Shown piece after piece: positions 51,357-61,223 of a stretch of 64,000 nucleotides of DNA; the first letter of the stretch is position 1, and each line of letters starts with the position of its first letter. The stretch is taken from contig NZ_JAUTDO010000007.1 in NCBI RefSeq assembly GCF_030646165.1, forward strand, positions 62,001-126,000. Direction: 5' to 3'. Under the pieces are notes generated by a model. That model saw nothing but the letters and a program-made list of their open reading frames with translations, did no database searches and was not told where the DNA came from. The stretch is from Conexibacter sp. CPCC 206217. GTDB lineage: Bacteria; Actinomycetota; Thermoleophilia; Solirubrobacterales; Solirubrobacteraceae. Both the position numbers and the translations under genes were made by a program.

Positions 51357-51842
51357 ATGTCACTGTTCCCGCCTGACCTCACCGCCCTCGACGGCACGCC
51401 GCTGGACACCGCCGACCTGAACGGACGGGCCGTGCTCGTCGTCAACGTCGCCTCCAGATGCGGGTTGACGCCGCAGTACGAGGGGCTCGAGCGGCTGCAT
51501 GCGAGGTATGCCGAGCGCGGGTTCGCCGTGCTCGGGGCGCCGTGCAACCAGTTCGGCGAGCAGGAGCCCGGCAGCGCGGAGGAGATCGCGACGTTCTGCT
51601 CGACCACGTACGGGACGACCTTCCCGATGACGGCGAAGCTCGAGGTCAACGGCGACGACCGCCATCCGCTCTACCGCGAGCTGACCCAGACGCCCGACGC
51701 CGAGGGCGCCGCGGGCGACGTGCAGTGGAACTTCGAGAAGTTCCTCGTCGCGCCCGGCGGCGAGGTGCTGGCGCGCTTTCGCCCGACGACCGATCCGGAG
51801 TCCGACGAGGTCGTCGCCGCGATCGAGCGCGCGCTGGCCTGA
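51357..51842 (+). CDS. Glutathione peroxidase family protein
   Basis: A 161-residue thiol peroxidase of the glutathione peroxidase family (BsaA type). The catalytic Cys35 lies in NVASRCGLTPQY, Gln65 in APCNQFGEQEPG and Trp near 124 in VQWNFEKFLV. The Cys form, with actinobacterial context, points to thioredoxin or mycothiol-linked reduction of peroxides rather than glutathione. AGGAGCCCG precedes the ATG. A monocistronic gene, followed by an MFS gene after about 55 bases. Confidence 0.93.
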   Translation: MSLFPPDLTALDGTPLDTADLNGRAVLVVNVASRCGLTPQYEGLERLHARYAERGFAVLGAPCNQFGEQEPGSAEEIATFCSTTYGTTFPMTAKLEVNGDDRHPLYRELTQTPDAEGAAGDVQWNFEKFLVAPGGEVLARFRPTTDPESDEVVAAIERALA

Positions 51843-51897
51843 GGCGGTGACAACCAGGGAACCGGCGCCGTAAAGAGGAGCCAAGGATGATCCAACG

Positions 51898-53370
51898 GTG
51901 CCCGCATCGCCGACTTCGCCGCCGGGACGTCAGCCGCTGCTGAGCGGGCTCGGGCTCTTCACCGTCCTGCTCGGCGCCGCGCTGGCGCCGATCGACCAGT
52001 TCATCGTCAACGTCGCGCTGCCCGACATCCGCACGGAGCTGCACGCGTCCGCGGCCGACCTCGTCTGGGTCGTCGCCGCGTTCGGGCTCGCGCTCGCGCT
52101 GCTGCAGGTCGTCGGCGGCCGTGTCGGCGACGCGTTCGGTCGCCGCCGCCTGTTCCAGATCGGGATGCTCGCGTTCAGCGTCACCTCGCTGCTGTGCGGG
52201 CTGGCGCCGACGATCGGTGCGCTGATCGCCGCCCGCGCCGCACAGGGCGCCGCCGCGGCGCTGCTGGTGCCGCAGGTGCTGGCGATCATCCAGGCGACGA
52301 CCGACCCGGCCGCACGCCGGCGCGTGCTGGGGCTCTACGGCGCCACCGGCGGGATCGCGATGGTGATCGGGCAGGTGCTCGGCGGCGTGCTCGTGACCGC
52401 CGACGTCGCTGGCACCGGCTGGCGCCCGGTCTTCTTCGTCGTCGTGCCGATCGGCCTGCTGGTCGCCGTGATGGCCGGCCGCACGATCCCCGAGACGCGC
52501 TCGGATCATCCGCTCGCGATCGACGGCCGCGGGACGATCCTGCTCGGGATCACGGTGCTCGCGCTGCTGGTGCCGCTGACGCTCGGCGAGTCGATCGGCT
52601 GGCCGCTGTGGACGTGGGCGTCGCTGGCGATCTCGCCGCTGCTGCTGTGGTGGTTCCTGCGCGTCGAGCACAGGCTGGAGCAGGACGGGCGCGGGCCGTT
52701 GATGCCGCCGTCGCTGCTGCGCTACGAGCGCATGGGCCGCGGGCTGCTGCTGTTCCTGCCGTTCTTCATGGCCTTCGGCGGCTTCCTCTTCGTCTTCCCG
52801 ATCACGCTGCAGGAGGGCCTGCACTTCAGCGCGATCGAAGCCGGTCTCGTGCTGACGCCGTTCGCGCTCGCGTTCCTCGCCGTCTCGCTGATGGCGACCC
52901 GCCTCGGCAGGCTGTTCGGGCACCGCGTGATGATCTACGGGCCGATCATCGAGATCACCGGCATCGGCCTGCTGATCGCGGCGTCGGTCGCGTGGTGGCC
53001 GAACCTGACGCTGCTGGAGTTGGCGCCCGGCAGCGCGATCGCCGGCGCCGGTCAGGCGATGATGATCCCGGCGATCTACCAACTCGTCCTCTCCGGCGTC
53101 CCGGTCGAGCAGGCGGGCGCGGGCAGCGGCGCGCTGACGACGACGCAGCAGGTCTTCCTCGCGACCGGCGTCGCGATCATCGGCGCGACCTTCGCCGCGC
53201 TCACGCTTCCGGGACCCGACGGCATGCGCACCGCGTTCGCGGTCAGCCTCGGGATCGTCGCCGCGCTGATCGCCGCGATCGGCCTGCTCGCCCACCGCAT
53301 GCATCGCCCGACCGCGCGCGCGGGCGCCGGCTGCACCGGCGGGCGCGACGTGCCCGCGTTCCACGCCTGA
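51898..53370 (+). CDS. MFS exporter, DHA2 (14-TMS) type
   Basis: A 490-residue major facilitator of the EmrB/QacA DHA2 group. Motif C-like PIDQFIVNVALPDI lies in helix 1, and the loop 2-3 motif A is GGRVGDAFGRRRLFQIG. About 14 hydrophobic segments are visible. The cytoplasmic C-tail contains a Cys and short basic residues. Such pumps export drugs or metabolites by proton antiport. The start is GTG at 51898; no strong ribosome-binding site, so the exact start is uncertain. Confidence 0.9.
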   Translation: MPASPTSPPGRQPLLSGLGLFTVLLGAALAPIDQFIVNVALPDIRTELHASAADLVWVVAAFGLALALLQVVGGRVGDAFGRRRLFQIGMLAFSVTSLLCGLAPTIGALIAARAAQGAAAALLVPQVLAIIQATTDPAARRRVLGLYGATGGIAMVIGQVLGGVLVTADVAGTGWRPVFFVVVPIGLLVAVMAGRTIPETRSDHPLAIDGRGTILLGITVLALLVPLTLGESIGWPLWTWASLAISPLLLWWFLRVEHRLEQDGRGPLMPPSLLRYERMGRGLLLFLPFFMAFGGFLFVFPITLQEGLHFSAIEAGLVLTPFALAFLAVSLMATRLGRLFGHRVMIYGPIIEITGIGLLIAASVAWWPNLTLLELAPGSAIAGAGQAMMIPAIYQLVLSGVPVEQAGAGSGALTTTQQVFLATGVAIIGATFAALTLPGPDGMRTAFAVSLGIVAALIAAIGLLAHRMHRPTARAGAGCTGGRDVPAFHA

Positions 53371-54204
<834 letters not shown>

Positions 54205-54217
54205 CGCAGACGCAGCG

Positions 54218-54252
54218 CCCCGCCGCGTCGCCTTTGGGCGGGCGCGGCGGGG
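54218..54252. terminator. Hairpin terminator
   Basis: CCCCGCCGCG (54218-54227) pairs perfectly with CGCGGCGGGG (54243-54252) around a 15-base loop, between the secreted-protein gene and the flavoprotein gene. Confidence 0.6.
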
Positions 54253-54265
54253 GTATCCTCGAAGG

Positions 54266-55942
54266 ATGGCGACGACGCGCATGACGATGAGAACCGAGTT
54301 CCCCGACCTGGCCGACGAGGTTCTCTTCCCCCGGCTGTCCGACAGAAAGCTGGGGTGGCTGGCGGAGCGCGGCGAGCGACAGGTCTTCGAGCCCGGCGAG
54401 GTGCTGTACGAGCACGCCGTCCGCAACGCGCCGTTCTACGTGATCGAGCGCGGCCGCGTGGAGATCGTCGAGCGCAAACCCGGCAAGGACGTGCACGTCT
54501 CCGAGGCCGACGCCGGCACCTACATCGGCGACATCGCCGCGTTCACCGGCGAGCCGACGATCAGCGCCTGCGTCGCGATCGAGACGACCGAGGTGATCGC
54601 GTTCTCGCGCGAGGGGCTGCGCGACATGGTCGCGCGCTGGCCCGAGTTCGGCGAGCAGATCTTCCGCACGCTGCTGGCGCGACGCGCCTGGCACGAGGCG
54701 GAGGGCCACGGGATCATGCGCCTGATCGCCCCGCGCGGATCGCGTCGCGCGCACGAGGTGCGCGACCTGCTGGAGCGCAACCTGCTGCCGGTCCGCTTCT
54801 ACGACGTCGACACCGACGAGGAGAGCGCCGACTTCCTCAGGTGGCTCGACATCCCGCGCGAGGAGACGCCCGTGCTGGTGCACGCGGCGAGAGTGATGCG
54901 CAACCCGTCCGCCGCGCAGGTCGCGCGCTCGCTCGGGCTGCGCGCCGACGTCGACGACCAGCGCTTCGACCTCGTCGTGCTGGGCGCCGGGCCGGCGGGC
55001 CTGGCGGCCGCGGTCTACGGCGGCTCGGAGGGACTCAGAACGCTGGTCGCCGAGGCGTGGGCGCCCGGCGGGCAGGCCGGCACGAGCACGCGGATAGAGA
55101 ACTACCTCGGCTTCCCGAGCGGCATCTCCGGCGTCGAGTTGACGCGCAAGGCGACGCTGCAGGCGCGCCGCTTCGACGCCGTCCTGTCGAGCTTCCACAG
55201 AGCGGTCGAGCTGGCCGACGGCCCCGAGGGCCTGGTGCGCGTCGACCTCGACGACGGCCAGCACGTGCTCGCGCGCACGGTCGTGATGGCGACCGGCGCG
55301 CGCTGGCGCGAGCTGCGCGCGGACGGCGTCGAGCGTTTCCGCGGCGCCGGCGTCTACCACGCCGCGATGGCCTCCGATGCGGAGCGCTGCCGCGGCGAGG
55401 ACGTGATCGTCGTCGGCGGCGGCAACTCCGCCGGCCAGGCGGCGGTCCACCTCGGCACGCGGGCGCGCAGCGTGCGGATCGTCGTGCGCGGCGAGGCGCT
55501 GAAGTCGACGATGTCGCACTACCTCGTCGACCGCATCGAGCGCTCGCCGCAGATCGAGGTGATGACGCGCACCGAGGTCGCGGCCGTGGACGGCACCGCG
55601 ACGGTCGAGTCGGTCGTCCTGCGTGACCGCGACGGCGCCGAGCAGAGAGTCGATGCGACGTCGGTCTTCGTGATGATCGGCGCCGAGCCGTGCACGGAGG
55701 CGACGACGGGGATGCTCGCGGTCGACCCCGCCGGCTACCTGCTGTGCGGCAGCGGCGCGGCGCAGGACGCCGGCTACCTCGCCTGGCCGCTGGGCGACCG
55801 CGAGCCGCACCTGCTGGAGACGGTCCGCCCGGGCGTCTTCGCCGCCGGCGACGTGCGCGCGGGCGCGGCGAAGCGGGTCGCGGGCGCGGTCGGCGACGGT
55901 GCCCTGTCGGTCCGCTTCGCGCACGACGTGCTGGCGGGGTAG
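54266..55942 (+). CDS. Thioredoxin-reductase-like flavoprotein with N-terminal cNMP-binding domain
   Basis: A 558-residue three-part protein. Residues about 20-145 form a Crp/cNMP-binding domain (FEPGEVLYEHAVRNAPFYVIERGRVEIV, TYIGDIAAFTGEPTISACVA). Residues about 165-225 resemble a degenerate thioredoxin/glutaredoxin-like domain (LPVRFYDVDTDEESADFL). From about 235 a TrxR-like FAD/NADPH module follows: LGAGPAGLAAAVYG, PGGQAGTSTRIENYLGFP, VVGGGNSAGQAA. The TrxR redox CxxC near 363 is absent: the region reads YHAAMASDAERCRGED. It may therefore be a regulatory flavin oxidase or ferredoxin-type reductase controlled by nucleotide binding. Soluble and monocistronic. Confidence 0.85.
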   Translation: MATTRMTMRTEFPDLADEVLFPRLSDRKLGWLAERGERQVFEPGEVLYEHAVRNAPFYVIERGRVEIVERKPGKDVHVSEADAGTYIGDIAAFTGEPTISACVAIETTEVIAFSREGLRDMVARWPEFGEQIFRTLLARRAWHEAEGHGIMRLIAPRGSRRAHEVRDLLERNLLPVRFYDVDTDEESADFLRWLDIPREETPVLVHAARVMRNPSAAQVARSLGLRADVDDQRFDLVVLGAGPAGLAAAVYGGSEGLRTLVAEAWAPGGQAGTSTRIENYLGFPSGISGVELTRKATLQARRFDAVLSSFHRAVELADGPEGLVRVDLDDGQHVLARTVVMATGARWRELRADGVERFRGAGVYHAAMASDAERCRGEDVIVVGGGNSAGQAAVHLGTRARSVRIVVRGEALKSTMSHYLVDRIERSPQIEVMTRTEVAAVDGTATVESVVLRDRDGAEQRVDATSVFVMIGAEPCTEATTGMLAVDPAGYLLCGSGAAQDAGYLAWPLGDREPHLLETVRPGVFAAGDVRAGAAKRVAGAVGDGALSVRFAHDVLAG

Positions 55943-56003
55943 GCGCCTCGCGCGACGCGCTCGCCGGCTGGGACGGACGCCGTCGCTGGCCGGCGGACGC
56001 CGC

Positions 56004-57515
56004 TCAGCCGCCGCTCTCCTCCTCCGGCGGCTGCGCCTCCATGTCGCCTATCCGCACCGGTCCCTGGCCGAGGCGGATGCGGTTGGCGGTCGTCTCGCCG
56101 GTGCTGGGGTCGAGCGTCACGACGTCGGCGGCGAGCGGCGCGAACGGCGCCTCCTGGTAGGTGAGGATCGCCAGGCTGGCGTTCTGCTGCTCGGCGAGAT
56201 TGCCGGTGCCGCCGGCGCCGATCGTGCCGCCGTTGACCTCTGTCACGCCTCTGTCGGAGTCGACCGCCGGATGATGCGTGTGGCCGACGACGAGCAGCAG
56301 TTGCGACTCGCCCGGCGTGTCGCGCAGCTCCTGCAGCAGCGGCTCCACCAGCGCCGGCTCGTGCACCATCACGACGTCCACGCGATCGCGGATCCGCAGC
56401 AGCCAGGTGCGGAACGCCTGCTGCTGCGCGGGCGTGACGTCGGCGCCGCGGTCGCGGTAGCCGTCCGCGGCGCGGCGCTCGTTGGGACTCGAGTAGCCCG
56501 CGACGCGCAGGCCTCTGACGGTCGCGACGAGCGGGCCGTAGCGGCCGTTCGGGAGCAGCCGCCCGTGCTGCGTCAGCACGATCGCGCCGGCCTGCGCGAG
56601 CGCCCGCGAGAGCGTGTCGGAGTCGTGGTTGCCGGCCGTGAAGACGAACGGGGCGCCGCTGGCGACGACCGACCGCAGCACGCTCGTCTCCAGCGGCGAG
56701 CCGCGGTCGGCGAGGTCGCCGGGGAAGAGGATCGGGCCGCCCGCGGCCGCGCTTCTGAGCGTCGGCACGAGCAGGACGTTGTTGTGCAGGTCAGAGGCGA
56801 CGACGAGCCGCGGGCGGTCGCGCAGGTCCGGCCGGGTGCCGGGCGCGATCACGAGCCGCGCGAGCCCGAGGATCTGGTCCTCGAAGCTCGCGCTGACCTG
56901 GTCCGGCGTGCGCACGGCGGCCTCGGCCGCCTCCAGCGCGACCGGGATGTCGCTGCCGTGCGCGTAGTAGGAGGGATCGGCCAGCTCGCCACGCGGCGCG
57001 ACGAGGAACGCGACCGCCGGGATCCAGGCGAGCGCGACGACCGCGGCGGTGACGACCAGCCAGCGGGCGCGCACCTGGGTGCGCGGGCCGATCGCGGCCG
57101 CCGCGAGGCCGCCGAGCGCGAGCGCAGCGGCCGCTGCGAAGACCGCGAGCAGCTTCAGGTAGGAGGCGATCGCGTCGCTGGCCTCGGCGCGCAGCGGCTG
57201 GATCGCGGCACTGCCCTCGCGCGCGATCCGCGCGGCGGCGTCGCGGTCGATCGCCTGCACCTCGACCTGCAGCCGCGCCGGGAAGCGGACCCCGTCGAAG
57301 CGCACGCCCCAGTCCAGCAGCGGCACGTAGAGGTCGAGCGCGCCGGCGTGGAAGGGGCTGATCGAGAGCGAGATCGTGCCGGCCGACAGCCGTCGCTCGG
57401 CGGAGTAGGCCCATAGCAGCAGCACCCCGCCGAGCACCGCCGCGAGCGCGACGGCGAGCACCGCCGCGATCGCTCGCAGCGTGCTGCCGCCGGAGTCTCG
57501 CGCGGGGCGCCACAT
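56004..57515 (-). CDS. Membrane-anchored metallophosphoesterase
   Basis: A 503-residue protein. Hydrophobic helix near 15-38 ([20 protein letters not shown]), then an extracellular-like segment, a second and third helix (about 120-175: [43 protein letters not shown]), then a calcineurin-like phosphoesterase domain. All metal motifs are present in order: ASDLHNN (DxH), GDLADRG, GNHD, a later His in VMVHEPAL and GHTHHP. Substrate unknown; possible phosphodiester, nucleotide or lipid pyrophosphate. A Pro/Glu-rich C-tail ends it. It runs opposite to the flavoprotein gene and in line with the pca genes, but seems separate. Confidence 0.87.
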   Translation of the reverse strand: MWRPARDSGGSTLRAIAAVLAVALAAVLGGVLLLWAYSAERRLSAGTISLSISPFHAGALDLYVPLLDWGVRFDGVRFPARLQVEVQAIDRDAAARIAREGSAAIQPLRAEASDAIASYLKLLAVFAAAAALALGGLAAAAIGPRTQVRARWLVVTAAVVALAWIPAVAFLVAPRGELADPSYYAHGSDIPVALEAAEAAVRTPDQVSASFEDQILGLARLVIAPGTRPDLRDRPRLVVASDLHNNVLLVPTLRSAAAGGPILFPGDLADRGSPLETSVLRSVVASGAPFVFTAGNHDSDTLSRALAQAGAIVLTQHGRLLPNGRYGPLVATVRGLRVAGYSSPNERRAADGYRDRGADVTPAQQQAFRTWLLRIRDRVDVVMVHEPALVEPLLQELRDTPGESQLLLVVGHTHHPAVDSDRGVTEVNGGTIGAGGTGNLAEQQNASLAILTYQEAPFAPLAADVVTLDPSTGETTANRIRLGQGPVRIGDMEAQPPEEESGG

Positions 57516-57546
57516 CTGTCTCCAGGCTAACGAGCCCGGTCGGGAC

Positions 57547-58839
57547 TCAGTCCGCGACGCGCTCCACGACCATCGCGATCCCCTGGCCGACGCCGATGCA
57601 CATCGTCGCGAGGCCGAACGTGACGTCGTCGCGGCGCTGCAGCTCGTGCACGAGCGTCGTGAGGATGCGAGCGCCGGAGCAGCCGAGCGGGTGGCCGAGC
57701 GCGATCGCGCCGCCGTTGACGTTGAGGCGCTCGTCCTCGGCGTCGAGGCTCCAGGCGTCCAGGACGGCGAGCGACTGCGCCGCGAACGCCTCGTTCAACT
57801 CGATCAGGCCCACGTCGGCGAGCCCGATGCCGGCCCGCTGCAGCGCCTTCGCGGTCGCCGGGATCGGCCCGATCCCCATCACGCGCGGCGGCACGCCGGC
57901 GGTCGCGCTCGAGCGGATCCGCGCGAGCGGTCTGAGCCCGTGCTCGCGTGCGTAGGCGGGGGAGACGAGCACGAGCGCGGCGGCGCCGTCGTTGAGCGAG
58001 CTGGAGTTGCCGGCGGTGACGGTCCCGCTGCCGTCCTTCACGAACGCGGGCTTCAGCGCCGCGAGCCGCTCCAGCGAGCTGTCGGCGCGCGGTCCCTCGT
58101 CGCGCGCGACGATCCGCTCGCCCTTGCGCTCGGCCACCGTCACCGGGATCAGCTCGGCGTCGAAGCGGCCCGCCTCCTGCGCGGCGAGCGCCTTCGCGTG
58201 GCTGTGCAGCGCGAAGCGGTCCTGCGCCTCGCGCGAGAGGTCGTAGGCGCGCGCGGCGGCATCGGCGTCGGCGGGATCCTCCGACGTGCCGGGCGCGACC
58301 CAGCGCTCGGCGACGAGGTTCTCGGCCGTCACGCCGAGCGGATCGGTGTGGCCGAGCTGCTCCATCCGCGGGTTGACGAAGCGCCAGCCGAGGCTGGAGT
58401 CGTACATCGTCGCGGGACCGTTCGGGAACGCCTTCGACGGCTTCGCGGTCACCCACGGCGAGCGCGTCATCGACTCGACGCCGCCGGCGACGAAGACGTC
58501 GCCGTCACCGAGCATCAGCGCCCGTGCCGCGACCGAGATCGCGTCGAGGCCGGAGCCGCAGAGGCGGTTGACGGTGGTGCCGCCGACGGTCTCCGGGAGC
58601 CCGGCCAGCAGCGCGGCCATCCGCGCCACGTCGCGGTTGTCCTCGCCCGCCTGGTTGACGCAGCCGAGCACGACGTCCTCGATCGCCTCGCCCGGCACGC
58701 CGGAGCGCTCGACCGCCGCCGCGACCGCGAGCGCCGCGAGGTCGTCCGGCCGCACCGCGCTCAGGGCGCCGCCGTAGCGCCCGATCGGCGTCCGCACCGC
58801 CTCGACGATCCACGCCTCGCCACGCTCGGTCCCGCTCAT
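57547..58839 (-). CDS. pcaF: 3-oxoadipyl-CoA thiolase PcaF
   Basis: A 430-residue thiolase. The acyl-accepting Cys94 lies in [10 protein letters not shown]; the catalytic base is in [10 protein letters not shown] and the second Cys in CIGVGQG. It would split 3-oxoadipyl-CoA into acetyl-CoA and succinyl-CoA. Placement directly after the two CoA-transferase subunit genes (ATGA overlap) supports the beta-ketoadipate role over generic acetyl-CoA acetyltransferase. No ring-cleavage genes are in the window, so the upstream part of the pathway is encoded elsewhere. Confidence 0.88.
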   Translation of the reverse strand: MSGTERGEAWIVEAVRTPIGRYGGALSAVRPDDLAALAVAAAVERSGVPGEAIEDVVLGCVNQAGEDNRDVARMAALLAGLPETVGGTTVNRLCGSGLDAISVAARALMLGDGDVFVAGGVESMTRSPWVTAKPSKAFPNGPATMYDSSLGWRFVNPRMEQLGHTDPLGVTAENLVAERWVAPGTSEDPADADAAARAYDLSREAQDRFALHSHAKALAAQEAGRFDAELIPVTVAERKGERIVARDEGPRADSSLERLAALKPAFVKDGSGTVTAGNSSSLNDGAAALVLVSPAYAREHGLRPLARIRSSATAGVPPRVMGIGPIPATAKALQRAGIGLADVGLIELNEAFAAQSLAVLDAWSLDAEDERLNVNGGAIALGHPLGCSGARILTTLVHELQRRDDVTFGLATMCIGVGQGIAMVVERVAD

Positions 58840-59549
58840 CGCTCGTCCTCCGTCTCGCTGCTCGTCGCTGCCGCGCCCACTGCCGCGGCAGGTGCGTCCG
58901 CGTCCGCCGCGCCGAGCGCGACCGCGAACGCGGCCCCGGTGTTCTCCGCGACCCACTCCTGCGAGGTGCCGGGCGCGATCTCGATCAGCGTCAGCCCGTC
59001 GGCGCCGGCCGCGAACGTCGCGTGCTCGGTGACGATCAGGTCGACGGGGCGGTCGGCCGTCAGCGGGAAGGTCGCGTCCTGCACGATCTTCGGCGTCCTG
59101 TCCTTCGCCAGGTGCGTCGTGGCGGCGATCACGCGCCGCGCGCCGACGAGCAGGTCCATCGCGCCGCCGACGCCGAGGATCGGCTTGCCGGGGATCGACC
59201 AGTTCGCGATCCGGCCGCGCCCGTCGAGCTGCAGCGCGCCGAGGATCGCGACGTCGACGTGGCCGCCGCGGATCATCGCGAACGACGCCGAGCTGGAGAA
59301 GTAGGAGGCGCCGGCCAGCTCGCTGACGGGCAGCTTGCCGGCGTTGACGAGGTTCGGGTCGACGGCGTCCGGGCCGGGCGTCGGGCCGACGCCGAGCATG
59401 CCGTTCTCCGTCTGCAGGACGACGTCGACGTCGTCCGGGAGGTGGTCGGCGACGAGCGTCGGGATCCCGATCCCGAGGTTGACGATCTCGCCGCCGCGCA
59501 GGTGCGACGCGACGCGGCGGGCGATCGCGTCGGAGACGGACTCGCTCAT
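58836..59549 (-). CDS. pcaJ: 3-oxoadipate CoA-transferase subunit B
   Basis: A 237-residue beta subunit of a family-I CoA-transferase. The catalytic glutamate is Glu48 in QTENGMLGVGP. GKLPVSELAGASYFSSSASFAMIRGGHVD and ILGALQLDGRGRIANW are typical of PcaJ/CatJ. It transfers CoA from succinyl-CoA to 3-oxoadipate with the alpha subunit. The C-terminus has an Ala-rich extension beyond the core. Overlaps with both neighbours by ATGA. A succinyl-CoA:acetoacetate transferase (ScoB) is the alternative, less likely next to pcaF. Confidence 0.85.
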   Translation of the reverse strand: MSESVSDAIARRVASHLRGGEIVNLGIGIPTLVADHLPDDVDVVLQTENGMLGVGPTPGPDAVDPNLVNAGKLPVSELAGASYFSSSASFAMIRGGHVDVAILGALQLDGRGRIANWSIPGKPILGVGGAMDLLVGARRVIAATTHLAKDRTPKIVQDATFPLTADRPVDLIVTEHATFAAGADGLTLIEIAPGTSQEWVAENTGAAFAVALGAADADAPAAAVGAAATSSETEDER

Positions 59550-60211
59550 GCGGCGGCTCCTTCGGTGAGGACGAGATGGTCGACGAACAGATGCGGCGTG
59601 GCGATCTCGCCGGGGTCGAGCGCGCCGACCTCGACGATCTCGTCGACCTCCGCGATCACGGTCGTCGCCGCGGTCGCCATGTCGGGGTTGAAGTTGCGCG
59701 CGGTGCGCGCGTAGACGAGGTTGCCGGCGCGATCGGCGCGCGCGGCGCGGATCAGCGCCACGTCGGCCTTCAGCGGCAGCTGGAAGAGGTACTGCACGCC
59801 GTCGATCTCGCGCTGCTCTCTGCCCTCGGCCAGCAGCGTGCCGGCGCCGGTGCGCACGTAGAAGCCGCCGATGCCGGCGCCGCCGGCGCGGATCGACTCC
59901 GCGAGCGTGCCCTGCGGCAGCAGCTCGATCTCGATCTCGCCGGCCAGATGCGCCTGCACGACCTCGCGGTTGGAGGTGAAGTAGGAGCCGACGGCCTTGC
60001 GCACGCGTCTGCTCGGCAGCAGCCGCCCGAGCCCTCTGCCGGGCTCGCCGAGGTTGTTCGAGACGACCGTGAGATCGCCGGCGGACGAGCCGTCGACGAG
60101 CGCCGCGATCAGCGACAGCGGCGCGCCGACGAGGCCGAAGCCGCCGACCATGACGGTGTCGCCGGGGCGCACGCGCTCGACGGCCTGCGCGGCGGTGAGG
60201 ACAGTGACCAT
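59546..60211 (-). CDS. pcaI: 3-oxoadipate CoA-transferase subunit A
   Basis: A 221-residue alpha subunit of the CoA-transferase. Family pattern: RPGDTVMVGGFGLVGAPLSLIAAL, VVSNNLGEPGRGLGRLL, and GIGGFYVRTGAGTLLAEGREQREIDG. It is the first gene of the pcaI-pcaJ-pcaF operon and is divergent from a LysR gene. The cytoplasmic product nevertheless contains at least three AGA arginine codons, so AGA use is not strictly limited to exported proteins. Confidence 0.86.
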   Translation of the reverse strand: MVTVLTAAQAVERVRPGDTVMVGGFGLVGAPLSLIAALVDGSSAGDLTVVSNNLGEPGRGLGRLLPSRRVRKAVGSYFTSNREVVQAHLAGEIEIELLPQGTLAESIRAGGAGIGGFYVRTGAGTLLAEGREQREIDGVQYLFQLPLKADVALIRAARADRAGNLVYARTARNFNPDMATAATTVIAEVDEIVEVGALDPGEIATPHLFVDHLVLTEGAAA

Positions 60212-60246
60212 GCTGTCAGCTTCACGCGCGGCGACTCATCTGTCCA

Positions 60247-60274
60247 ATACTCGTTTGAGCCGTGTCGCATACTC
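60247..60274. promoter_or_regulatory. Direct repeats ATACTC (22-bp spacing) in pca/LysR divergent promoter
   Basis: ATACTC at 60247-60252 and 60269-60274, two helical turns apart, between divergent pcaI and lysR. LysR regulators usually bind multiple half-sites in such positions. Confidence 0.4.
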
Positions 60275-60281
60275 TGAAGGT

Positions 60282-61202
60282 ATGGACGTCGAGCTGCGCC
60301 ACCTGCGCTACTTCGTCGCGGTCGCGGAGGAGCTGAGCTTCACGCGCGCCGCCGAGCGGCTGCACATCGCGCAGCCGCCGCTGTCGACGCAGATCCGCAA
60401 GCTCGAGCGAGAGCTGGGCGTCGAGCTGTTCGACCGCTCGCGCCGGGCGGTCGCCCTGACCGCCGCCGGCGACGTGCTGCTGGTCGAGGCGCGCCGGCTG
60501 CTGGAGCAGGTCGACCAGTCGCTGCGGGCGGCGGTGCGCGCCGGCACCGGCGAGGTCGGCCGGCTCGCGATCGGCTTCGTCCCGTCGGCTTCCAACGCCC
60601 TGCTGCCGAGCCAGCTGCGCGCGTTCCACGGCCGCTATCCGGGCGTCGAGCTGACGCTGCGCGAGATGGCGCCCGACGACCTCGTCGCGGCCGTGCTGGC
60701 CGGCGGCATCGACGTCTGCTTCCTCTACCTGCCGTTCGCCGACGAGCGGCTGCGCACGCGCACGGTCCTGCGCGAGCCGCTCGTCGCCGCGCTGCCGGCC
60801 GAGCACCGCCTCGCGGGCGGCCGGCGCAAGACGGTCGCGCTGGAGCAGTTGCGCGACGAGCCGTTCGTGCTGCCCGCGCGTCACCACATGCCGGGCCTCA
60901 ACGCCGGCATCGTCGCCGCCTGCCGCTCGGCCGGCTTCGAGCCCGAGGTCGTGCAGCGCGACGTCTGGCTGCTGCAGACCGTGCTCGGCCTCGTCGCGGC
61001 CGGCCTCGGCGTGGCGCTGGTGCCCGCGTCGGTGCAGAACCTCAACCGCGCGGGCGTCGTCTTCCGCCCCCTGCGCGACGCCCACGCGCCGATCGAGATG
61101 GGCGCCTTCTGGCGCGCGGGCGACGGCTCGGCGGCGCTGGCGAACTTCGTCGCGATGCTGCCGACGGACACCAGCGACGGCGCGGCGAGCGAGCCCGGCT
61201 GA
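60282..61202 (+). CDS. LysR-type regulator of pca genes
   Basis: A 306-residue LysR-type regulator. HTH (about 18-40): FTRAAERLHIAQPPLSTQIRKLERELGVELFDR. The substrate-binding domain (about 90-295) belongs to the CatR/BenM-like group (LAIGFVPSASNALLPSQLRAFHGRYPGVELTLREM). It is divergent from pcaI and therefore its likely regulator, with beta-ketoadipate pathway intermediates as inducers. A GAAGG sequence lies three bases before the ATG, an unusually short spacing. Confidence 0.92.
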   Translation: MDVELRHLRYFVAVAEELSFTRAAERLHIAQPPLSTQIRKLERELGVELFDRSRRAVALTAAGDVLLVEARRLLEQVDQSLRAAVRAGTGEVGRLAIGFVPSASNALLPSQLRAFHGRYPGVELTLREMAPDDLVAAVLAGGIDVCFLYLPFADERLRTRTVLREPLVAALPAEHRLAGGRRKTVALEQLRDEPFVLPARHHMPGLNAGIVAACRSAGFEPEVVQRDVWLLQTVLGLVAAGLGVALVPASVQNLNRAGVVFRPLRDAHAPIEMGAFWRAGDGSAALANFVAMLPTDTSDGAASEPG

Positions 61203-61223
61203 CGAGCCGCGCCCGCGAGCGCG

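Noticed and set aside
56004..60211. One operon joining the metallophosphoesterase with pcaIJF
   Set aside because: The phosphoesterase starts about 30 bases after pcaF ends but has no functional link; cotranscription is possible but shared function is not supported.
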